Of a stretch of 64,000 nt of DNA, positions 55,941 through 64,000 are shown in pieces (position 1 is the first letter of the stretch; every line of letters starts with the position of its first letter). The notes under the pieces are model-generated. The model had not been told where the DNA came from, made no database searches, and saw only the letters and a list, made by a program, of their open reading frames with translations. Location of the stretch: positions 75,193,667-75,257,666 of the forward strand of contig CM070715.1 in the NCBI GenBank assembly GCA_036346275.1. The letters run 5' to 3'. Position numbers and translations under genes: made by a program. Source of the stretch: Otatea glauca. Its lineage: Eukaryota > Streptophyta > Magnoliopsida > Poales > Poaceae.

Positions 55941-56309
55941 GTACGTGCATTTCTTACATTAACTCTTTACCATGACAGCTTCGTGTTAGCTGCATTTGAT
56001 TTAAATTTGTTTATTCATTACCAAATAAAATGAAAATTATCTGAGTTTTTTTTTTTGCTCCTCTTATTTCATTTATGCCTATGCAGTAGTTACATTGAGC
56101 AACTTATTTTCTTCAACTTCGTAACTTGTGGCAACCATATCTATTTGTGCTTGTTACACTGTAAATGACTCTTAAGTTTATAATTTTTCTGTGCTTCCTG
56201 ACCATATACTATTCTCTATTACACCAGTTACAATGGTTCTGAGTCATGTTGTTTCTTATCAGGAAGACATCTTTTTGGATCAGTAGATAACTCATTTGGT
56301 TTCATAAGT

Positions 56310-56755
56310 AGAATCGGTTCTTTGATGGAAGTGGTACCATTACAATCGGTTCTTGGAATAAAGCGATTGTGATGACCCATCATTAGAATCGGTTTTTTGA
56401 AGGAAGCGATTGTGATGAACCCCTCATTAGAATCGGTTCTTGTGTGGAACCGATTCTGATAACCACGTCATCAGAATCGGTTCCACACAAGAACCGATTC
56501 TGATGAAGGGTCATCAGAATCGGTTCTTTCAAGGAAGCGATTGTGATGACCCCCTCATTAGAATCGGTTCTTGTGTGAAACCGATTCTGATAATCATCAG
56601 AATCGGTTTCATCTAAGAACCGATTCTAATGAGGCTTTATCACAATCGGGCCAAAACCGACTGTGATAACTCCACCTCATCACTATCTAAAGACTTCGTA
56701 TCGCCACTTGAACCGACTGTAATGACAAAAAAGAACCGATTCTGATGTACAATTC
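56310..56755. repeat. CACTA right subterminal repeats
   Basis: About twelve units of AGAATCGGTTC / GAACCGATTCT, alternating orientation, some as near-perfect inverted pairs (e.g. 56440-56510). Confidence 0.85.
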
Positions 56756-56768
56756 TGTAGTAGTGTGG

Positions 56769-57298
56769 CTTTTTATTCCTAGCGAAGATTATTTTAAGAT
56801 ACATGAGATCATATTATGAGTTTTTGGTTATCCAATCAATGTGAACCTTTGTTTTAGCTGACACGAAGCTTGCAGGTTCTATTATACTTTCTGATGATGC
56901 ATGGAGGGTGTTCATTTACATTAAGGGCAAGATTGAAACAATAATTTTATCGGAAACACAAAAACAATCAGGTGCCACGGGCTAAATGAGCTACCACTTA
57001 CCCTTGACAGGACAATCAACCATACAAATTAAGTAAAATCGCATTTATTTCAATCACAGTAAAAAAGAAGAAGAGGAATTACACATTTAAATTCCCCGAC
57101 CAGGTGCTGAAACGCGAGGCCATGTTTAAATTGTTCCATCTTATTACAACTGCTAGCTTAACCACAAGCTAGCATAATTATACGTGCTACGCCGAGTAGT
57201 ACTATTATTTATCTGGCATACAAATCGAATTATTAATCATTTCATGCGAACAAATCCGCTAAGCCATGCATCATCCATGCAACGTATATTACGCGGTC
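56769..57298. other. 3' flank of the germin-like gene
   Basis: AT-rich. The 3' UTR and polyadenylation region of the minus-strand gene should lie in 57000-57298. No other gene. Confidence 0.5.
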
Positions 57299-57979
57299 TT
57301 AATACCCACCGGTGAACTTGGACTTGATGAGATCGACGACCCCAGCGTCCACCCGGAGCGCCTTGGCGAGCACCGGCGTCGGGATCGGCGGGTTGGACCC
57401 GAACATCGTCAGCGGCACGAAGACGATGCCGGGGTTCTGGCTGTTGAACGACACGACCATGGTGGCCTCCTCCTTGCCGACGTTGAACTGGAAGTGCATC
57501 AGCCCGCGCGGGATGACGAACGTCTCCCCCGCGCGGAGCACCTTGGAGTAGTACCTGTTCCCTGTGTCGAGGCTGCCGATGATGCCGACGAGGAGCTCGC
57601 CGCGCGTCACGAGCCCGATCTCCGTTCCGCGCGGGTGGATGTGCGGCGGGTTGGTGCCCCCGGGCGCGAAGTCGACGCGGTTCATAGACACGCCGAGCGT
57701 GTTCACCCCGGGCCACTCCGCCACGTCGAGCTCCGTCACGTTGGAGCCGTTCGGGTTGGACGTGTCGCCTCCCTTGGCGATCTTGGACGAGAACAGGAAC
57801 TCGTCGCCGGCCGACGACGAGGGCAGACACGGGTGCCCGTTCACCGAGACCTGCCCGCCGTGGAGGTCGGCGACGCAGAAGTCCTGGAGAGGGTCCGGGT
57901 CGGAGGCCAGGATGACGGGAGCCACGAGTAGCGTCACTAGCGTGGCGAACAAGGCTGTTAGGGTTTTCGAGTACTCCAT
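57299..57979 (-). CDS. Germin-like protein (cupin), intact
   Basis: A single uninterrupted 226-codon ORF, normal germin length. Residues 1-25 (MEYSKTLTALFATLVTLLVA) form a signal peptide. Cys35 and Cys51 are the conserved disulfide pair; NGS at 77 and NVT at 80 are possible N-glycosylation sites. The first cupin motif, GGTNPPHIHPRGTEIGLVTRG (107-127), supplies H113, H115 and E120. The second, GETFVIPRGLMHFQFN (151-166), supplies H162. These four bind manganese in germins. The protein should be a secreted, oligomeric apoplastic enzyme; family members are oxalate oxidases or superoxide dismutases, often induced by stress or pathogens, and the activity cannot be told from sequence. High GC in contrast to its surroundings is typical of grass single-exon genes. 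This is the clearest live host gene in the window. Confidence 0.96.
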   Translation of the reverse strand: MEYSKTLTALFATLVTLLVAPVILASDPDPLQDFCVADLHGGQVSVNGHPCLPSSSAGDEFLFSSKIAKGGDTSNPNGSNVTELDVAEWPGVNTLGVSMNRVDFAPGGTNPPHIHPRGTEIGLVTRGELLVGIIGSLDTGNRYYSKVLRAGETFVIPRGLMHFQFNVGKEEATMVVSFNSQNPGIVFVPLTMFGSNPPIPTPVLAKALRVDAGVVDLIKSKFTGGY

Positions 57980-58083
57980 TACTGCTAGTTAACCAACTAT
58001 CTAGGGCTCGCTTTACTCAGCTAAAGTTGTTGAGAATGAGCAGGCAGCAGTAGTGATTTTTGATATATTTGAGCCTCATGGTG

Positions 58084-58095
58084 CCCTTTATATAG
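58084..58095 (-). promoter_or_regulatory. TATA box of the germin-like gene
   Basis: Minus-strand CTATATAAAGGG lies about 105-115 bp upstream of the ATG (57979), a normal plant promoter spacing. Confidence 0.8.
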
Positions 58096-58344
58096 AGGTG
58101 CATGCACCCAGCCACCCATGGAGCTATGTAGCTGGCAGTGCATGTGATTTCTTTGACATATAGTTTATTTCAAAATTATGTGCCGTCAAGATCACCATGT
58201 AGCCAAGAGAATGGGAGCTAGCTAGCAAGCAGACTAGTCAGCAGTCAAGGCCACGGAGGGAGAGGCTGCTAAGGAACGGGTAACTCCGCAGACAACGAGG
58301 TGCCAATCTCAACAAACTAATGCAGTTTAATAATGGTATAGCTT

Positions 58345-58605
58345 GTACTCCATTCAATTATAAATAGTTATTGTTTTAAGATACAGGCGGTCAAATTTTT
58401 GAATCTTTAGCTATTGTTATCCTTTAAAAATTTAGATTAGATATATAAAAATCATATGTATAGATTCATCTCGAAATGTACTTTCATAATATTATAATTT
58501 TATTAAAAAATTTAAATATATTACAATAGAAATTAGTGATCAAAGTTAAGTTTTGAGGACCATATCGATATCTGAAATGACAACTATTTGTGACCGGAGG
58601 GAGTA
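58345..58605. mobile_element. Stowaway-like MITE in the germin promoter region
   Basis: Left end CTCCATTCAATTATAAATAG (58347), right end CTATTTGTGACCGGAGGGAG (to 58603), imperfect inverted repeats flanked by TA. It lies about 250 bp upstream of the TATA box. Confidence 0.75.
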
Positions 58606-59789
58606 CTCTTGTTCCATATACATACAGGTGTGTGTACGGTACTTGTGTACGATGATGTTTGCGCGTGTGTGTCTACTCTAGTAGAAAAAAAGAATTATCT
58701 TAAGGAGTGACATACACTAGTCAGGGTCGTGCGCTATGCTGCGCCGCACAGGGCCTGTTTTGAAAAATTACCAGTGAAAGGACCTAAACGTAATTTGGAA
58801 ATTTATGGAGGGACTTTTCACAAGAAAAAAACATGACACGTGGGTAGGCTAGCCTTGCTCCAATTCCTTCCGCTTTAATAGATAAGTTATACATCGACGA
58901 GATGGTCCAGTTGAACATCAGGCCGTTTGACCCTCCTCATTTGTCATTTAATTATAAATTTATTACAATAGATACGAGTGGTTAAAGTTGTATTAATGTT
59001 ACAAATAACCTTTTTTTTAATTGAGGGGAGTACCTCACGCTCGATGGTCCTAATTAATTAGAAGCTCCTCTGCATTTGTGACACGTATTGTTCTTGATAT
59101 ATTTTCCTATGTTATCTTTTTGAATTTTCTAAAGAACACTTCAACTAAATTTCTAGGGTTTCAGTTGATTTTTCTCGCTGATAATTTTGCTTAAGATCCT
59201 TTCAACGGTGTCGCCTTCACCGAATGCCACCTTGTCTCTCTTTGAATTGCGTTTTTTAAATTTGCTATTTGGATCTCGGAAATCCTGATCCAGAAAAAGC
59301 TAGATTTGAAATTTGCTATTTGGATTTCGTCTGAAATTTCAAGATCTCGTCGGGATTTCAGATTTCGGTCAACTCCGAAATATAATCCAAATCTGAAATT
59401 TGAAACCTTGGTGACAACTAAATGAGATTTAGGACGCAAGGCGGTGCAGGGAAGGGGGGAGAGGGAAGCTACACTTCAGGGAGGGGGTTTGTTGGATCAC
59501 CTGTCAAATCAACCAAATAATTTAGCAAGAAACCATCCATCCATATCCTATTTTTGTTGTTTAGTCAGCGTCTCCAATCCGCCCAGAGAATAATGGGTGA
59601 GAAGAGAGGAATGGCTGGTTAATTTTGCTTTGCTCATTGATCAGGGTAGCATGTTGACAATAAGAATTTTGGTTCTTAAGAGACATGTTTCCTATCCTAA
59701 AAAAAACAAAAAAAAAACTCCGGATATTTCCCTAACTAGGTTAGGTTCAGAGCACGTAAAACTATATATGCACACTATGTTTTCTACTA
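58606..59789. other. No recognisable gene
   Basis: AT-rich. 58935-59030 resembles a degraded Stowaway end (AATTATAAATTTATTACAAT). An 82-codon minus-strand ORF at 59439-59191 is low-complexity with internal repeats (FEIQIAN-like) and is not supported. Confidence 0.45.
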
Positions 59790-59824
59790 CACTACGCCAA
59801 AACCTGCAATAGGTGACGGTCTAT

Positions 59825-60190
59825 TTGTGGCGGTTTTTTTCGAACCGCCACAAAGATAATTATCAGTGGCGGTTCTATTTCAAAAATGGCGGGAAAAATA
59901 TCGGTGGCGGTTCTATCCTAGAACCGCCATCGATAATAATTATCGATGGCGGTTCAAGGATAGAACCGCCATCGATAATCAATACATTATCGATGGCGGT
60001 TGGAGGCTAGAACCGTCACCGATAACTTATTATTAGTGGCGGTGCTATCCTCCAACCGCCATCGATTCTATTGATTATCCGTGGCGGTTATATCCTCGAA
60101 CCGCCATCGATAATTCATTATCGATGTGTTCGAGGATAGAACCGTCACAGATATCGTTATCGATGGCGGTTCTAGTTAAAAACCGCCACT
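59825..60190. repeat. CACTA subterminal repeats
   Basis: At least twelve units of GGCGGTTC / GAACCGCC about 25-35 bp apart in alternating orientation, giving several internal hairpins such as 59902-59930 with 59945-59975. Confidence 0.9.
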
Positions 60191-60200
60191 AATAATATTG

Positions 60201-60212
60201 CCTATAAATAGG
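60201..60212 (+). promoter_or_regulatory. TATA box of the CACTA transposase gene
   Basis: CCTATAAATAGG directly after the subterminal repeats and about 930 bp upstream of the first coding ATG; the leader probably contains an intron. Confidence 0.8.
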
Positions 60213-60569
60213 TGGTCGAGAGCAAAGATCGGTCTTCTTCTTCCGAGAGCAAACCAAAACTTCTAAATTTTTGATTTCGTTTTCTCCAATTCTTGTGCTT
60301 GTACTTCCTCTAGTTGTTCCTTGGTGAGTTATTTTTTCTCCTCTCTTGATTTGTGTTAATCTTGTTGCAATTTAATTTTTAAACCAAGTTTAATTAGGAT
60401 TTATATGTAGATGAGATGAAAAGTTTAGATTTTGTTTATTTTTATTTAGCTACCATTTTGTAGTTGATGAATTTATTTCCTAGCTAGGTTCATTAGATGA
60501 TGTTGTGTTCCTTTTATAGATGATGAATTATGATTAAGCATATATTTAATATTAATTGCATTTTAAGTT

Positions 60570-61110
60570 AATTTCATACATGATGAATTTATTATCTAGC
60601 TCCTTTAGATGATAAGTAATTAGATTGGTTTTTTAATTACTATTAATTGGGTTCTATTAGTGTACGGACATATACATCTTGCATATATATGAATTTATTA
60701 TCTAGCTCTTTTAGATGATAAGTAATTAGATTAGTTTTTAATTACTATTAATTTAGTTCCATTAGTGTACGGACATATACATCTTGCATATAATAAATTT
60801 ATTTAATTAAGATTATTGGGTATTAATATAAATGAAATTTTAGTTAATTTGGTAGGTGGGTGCTCATCATTTTTAGATGATGAATTTATTATCTAGCTTC
60901 TTTACAGGAAAAGTATTGATTAGTTTTTAATTACTATTAATTTGGTTCCATTAGTGCGGACATATATTAAATTTATTTAATTAAGATTATTGGATATTAA
61001 TATACATGAAATTTTAGCTAATTTGGTAGGTGGATGCTCAAAATTTTTAGATGATGAATTTATTATCTAGCTCATTTAGATGATAAGTAATTAGATTAGT
61101 TTTTAATCAA
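60570..61110. repeat. Leader repeats, four diverged units
   Basis: GATGAATTTATTATCTAGCT, then TTTAGATGATAAGTAATTAG, TTTTTAATTACTATTAATT and GTACGGACATATACATCTTG recur starting near 60583, 60688, 60873 and 61050. Confidence 0.8.
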
Positions 61111-61134
61111 TTTTTATATGTTAATTAATTTTAG

Positions 61135-64000
61135 ATGGACCGGAGATGGATGTACAATGCGAACTGTTACAGCCGAGATTACATCGATGGGGTATCTGCT
61201 TTTCTAAGAGCCGCTGAGGAGAACAAGTTGCACAAGAAGACGGAGTACATACATTGTCCATGCATTGATTGCAAGAATGAGAAAATGTTTTCAAACAAAG
61301 AGCACATCCACTTGCACTTGATTCGAAGAGGTTTTGTACTTGGCTATACACGTTGGACAAGTCACGGTGAAGAGGAAAACATACATGAAGGTGATAACGT
61401 ATTGGATGATGGAGAAGGCATTATGGCAGCTGACATCAGTTATGGATCTGATGAGGATAGGTTGGACATTGATGACGATAATAATCTTGCTCAGATGTTG
61501 CGCGATGCGAGAGGGAACTACACTAGTCAGAGAGAGTTTAATCAATTCAAGGGTTTGTTGGATGACTCGGACACACCTTTGTTCCCGGGTTGCAAGGAGG
61601 AATACACAAAGTTGCACACCGTGCTTTCACTTCTAAAATTGAAGGCAAGCAATGGTTGGTCCGATAAAAGTTTCACGGCGCTATTACAACTCTTAGCGGA
61701 CATGCTTCCAGATGGAAACGTATTGCCGATAACCACTTATTTAGCTAAGAAGGTTGTATGTCCATTGGGATTGGAAGTAGAAAGAATACATGCATGTCCA
61801 AACGATTGTATACTCTATCGCAAAGATTATACGACATGCATGTATGTCCGTGTGCAAATCATCACGATACAAGCGTAAAGGCCATGACAATGAGGGCACC
61901 GTGGTGAAGAAAGGGCTCCGCTAAAGTGGTGTGGTATTTACCGGTAATACCTAGGTTGAAGCGTTTATTTGGAAACAAAAGCATGTCCAATCGATGCGAT
62001 GGCACTCGTAAGAGCGTAAAAGGATGGAAAGTCGAGACACCTGCCGATTCTCGCCAATGGAGAACCATCGATAGGCTCTTTAGGATGGACTTCGGAATGA
62101 ACCGAGGAATGTAAGGTTTGGGTTGAGTACGGATGGAATGAATCCTTTCGGTAACATGAGTAGTATTCATAGCACTTGGCTCAGTAACTCTCAGATCTAC
62201 AACCTTCCTCATTGGTTGTGTATGAAACGAAAGTACATTATGATGTCATTTGCTTATCCAAGGGCCGAGACAACCTGGCAATGATATTGATGTATACCTA
62301 CAACCATTGGTGGAAGATCTTGTGATCTTGTGGAACGAAGGTGTATGGTATGGGATGAGTACAAGCGAGAGTACTTCATCCTACGGCATTGTTGTTTTGC
62401 ACCATCAATGATTTTCCTGCCCTTGGTAACCTATCGGTCGTACTATAAAGGGGCCAAAGCATGCCCCAGTGCATGGATGAAACCGCTAGTGTGTGGCTCA
62501 ATAACTCGAGGAAAACCGTGTACATGCATCACCGTAGGTTCCTTCGCAGAATCACCCCTACCGCAATATGAAAAACAATTCGACGGGATAAAAGAGGATG
62601 GTATAGCCCCAAGGCCTCGTCGTGGGGAAGAGGTATATGATATGGTTAAGGATATTAATGTCGTACTTGGAAAGGGAGATAGTAATAATACATCGAGGTC
62701 TCGATCGAGAAGACCACATGGAAGAAGAGATCGATATTTTGGAACTTGCCCTATTGGAAGGACTTAGAAGTTCGACATCGCATAGACGTCATGCACGAGA
62801 GAAAAATGTATGTGATAGCTTGATTGGTCTTTTTTGAACATTCCTAGCAAAACTAAGGACGGACTAAAGGCACGAAGGACACGGAAGATATGAAAATCGA
62901 GCTGAGCTACATCCTCGTGACACCGGAAAGGGCGACTTTACCTTCCCCGACTTGCTACACTCTTTCAAGAAAGAGAGAATGAACTTGCAAATGCTTGCAT
63001 GGTGTGAAAGTTCCGTCCGGTTACTCCGCAAGCATCAAGAAACTGGTCTCGATGAAAGATTTGAAGTTAACTGGCATGAAGTCTCATGATTGTCATGTGA
63101 TGATGACACAAATGCTTCCTATTGCAATTAGAGGTATTTTGCCTGAAAAGGTCCGAGAGGCAATCATGAGGTTGTGTTTCTTCTTCAACACGATTTCACA
63201 GAAGGTCATCGATCCCATCGGACTTTCTGGAATTGCAGAATGATGTGGTCAAGACACTATGCCAGCTAGAGATGTATTTCCTCCATCATTTTTCGATATA
63301 ATGGTTCATCTCATTGTTCACCTTGTGAATGAGATAAATGTATGTGGCCCCGTATTCTCGCATCGATGTACCCGCTCAAAGGTACATGGGTATCTCAAGA
63401 AGTATGTATGCAATCGATCTCGGCACGAGGGCTGCATTGTGGAAGGTTATGCAACTGAGGAGGTTATCGAGTTTTGCGTGGATTACATGGAGGGGGTGGA
63501 ACCGGTAGGAGTGCCTGTATCCCGACATGAGGGTAGGCTGGCTGGGAAAGGGACGATTGGAAGGAAATCAACAAATTCTTACGATCATGGATTATTCGAA
63601 AAAGCTCATTTCACAGTTTTGCAACAGTCAGTTGAGGTGTCCTCGTATATGGACATGCACAAGGATAAGCTACGAGAGGAAAATCGTGGACGATCAGAGG
63701 TTTGGGTAACAAAAAGCATAACCGTTTGTTCAATCATTGGTTCAAAGAGCATATGACTGGGAAAGAAACGAGTGTCATGTTGAGGTGGCTGGCAAAAGGG
63801 CCATCAGGTACAATCTTGACATGGCAAGGATACGACATAAATGGATATACCTTTTACACGAGATCTCAGGATAGCAAAAGCACTTACCAAAATAGTGGTG
63901 TTCGTGATAGATGCTTATGACAACACAGCGAAGAAGAAGAGTAGCTTCTACGGGTTCATAGAAGAGATTTGGGAGCTCGACTCATCGTATTTTTAAGATC
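61135..64000 (+). pseudogene. CACTA TNP2 transposase with DUF4218/DUF4216 regions (frameshifted)
   Basis: 61135-61850 is open: MDRRWMYNANCYSRDYIDGV with CPCIDCKN is the transposase-associated N-terminal domain, then SNGWSDKSFTALLQLLADML and KVVCPLGLEVERIHACPNDC open the TNP2 core. From about 61845 the reading changes frame repeatedly yet stays recognisable: YLPVIPRLKRLFGNKS, NVRFGLSTDGMNPFGNMSSI, NLPHWLCMKRKYIMMS, LIQGPRQPGNDIDVYLQPLV, VWDEYKREYFILR, RHRIDVMH, KNVCDSLIGLF. 62995-63700 covers the DUF4218 region (LPIAIRGILPEKVREAIMRL, PSFFDIMVHLIVHLVNEI, HGYLKKYVCNRSRHEG). 63700 onward carries the DUF4216 start (WQGYDINGYTFYTRSQDSKS). TNP2 binds the TIRs and catalyses transposition. It is non-functional as read; the breaks are mostly single-base indels. 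Confidence 0.9.

Larger units (their letters stand above)
52325..56768. mobile_element. Gene-capturing CACTA element, 4438 bp, TSD TGG
   Basis: Ends CACTACTACAGAA (52328) and TTCTGTAGTAGTG (to 56765) are exact inverses, flanked by the 3-bp duplication TGG (52325-52327 and 56766-56768). Subterminal arrays: ATCACTATCG units at 52345-52905 and AGAATCGGTTC units at 56310-56755. No intact transposase; it carries fragments of host genes and would need TNP2 in trans. Confidence 0.93.
59790..64000 (+). mobile_element. CACTA/Spm element, 5' part, runs off the window
   Basis: Starts CACTACGCCAAAACCTGC at 59790. It has GTGGCGGTTC / GAACCGCCA subterminal repeats (59825-60190), a TATA box (CCTATAAATAGG, 60201), a long leader and the TNP2 gene. 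The 3' end is outside the window. Confidence 0.92.

Noticed and set aside
57237..57992. Long overlapping ORFs of up to 221 codons on both strands across the germin-like gene
   Set aside because: They are shadows of the GC-rich germin-like coding frame; only the 226-codon minus-strand frame has cupin motifs and a signal peptide.
59191..59439. 82-codon minus-strand ORF
   Set aside because: Repetitive low-complexity reading produced by short direct repeats; no known domain, no promoter features.

Overview
This is a plant nuclear window, almost certainly from a grass (Poaceae). The evidence is the transposon mix: Stowaway- and Tourist-like MITEs, CACTA/Spm elements with TNP2 transposase, MULEs, plant-mobile-domain (PMD) genes, and long-LTR elements whose ends read TGTAACATCCC. 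The species cannot be fixed from sequence alone; a panicoid grass is a reasonable guess. No tRNA, rRNA, CRISPR or bacterial operon was seen. Only one fully intact ordinary host gene is clear: a germin-like protein at 57299-57979 (-). A DUF538 gene with first exon at 9787-10317 (-) is probably also real.

Layout. 1-3700 is the 3' part of a Ty1/copia element (integrase end, reverse transcriptase, RNase H, PPT, 3' LTR), itself interrupted by the 3' end of a Ty3/gypsy element on the minus strand. 3781-4576 holds two correctly bordered exons of an unidentified gene. 5.6-10.3 kb holds a foldback hairpin, a MITE, a copia LTR and the DUF538 gene. 10.5-18 kb is a stack of LTR remnants and MITEs, including a solo LTR with a 5-bp target duplication (13205-14704). 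18.0-19.6 kb is a CACTA end carrying a chimeric ORF with a SNAP25-like SNARE exon.

19718-33308 is a 13.6-kb Mutator-like element (MULE) with about 0.4-0.5 kb inverted repeats and a perfect 9-bp target duplication (TAAACAGGA). It carries a frameshifted MuDR-type transposase and a Myb/SANT-like gene. A second long-TIR element (about 25937-31701) is nested in it, with a GRF zinc-finger ORF and a plant-mobile-domain gene converging on each other. Inverted arrays of a short motif bracket the transposase unit.

33.3-39.5 kb is an old LTR of the same superfamily as the next element, with a gypsy solo LTR and a decayed transposon ORF. 39831-50132 is a complete 10.3-kb LTR element on the minus strand (LTRs about 2.93 kb, TSD ATGGA, PBS and PPT visible). 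It encodes only one protein, with six zinc-knuckle-like motifs, and no reverse transcriptase or integrase. It sits in a fragment of an FDM/IDN2-like gene. 51346-51800 is a glycosyltransferase (UGT) C-terminal pseudogene next to a CACTA end. 52328-56765 is a complete 4.4-kb CACTA (TSD TGG) that has captured exons of a cytosolic 5'-nucleotidase and of a GDT1/TMEM165-like gene. 59790 to the window end is the 5' part of another CACTA encoding TNP2 with DUF4218/DUF4216 regions.

Many transposon reading frames are broken by single-base indels with little other decay, and the two young LTRs differ mostly by small indels in GC-rich stretches. Part of the apparent pseudogenisation may therefore be consensus error.
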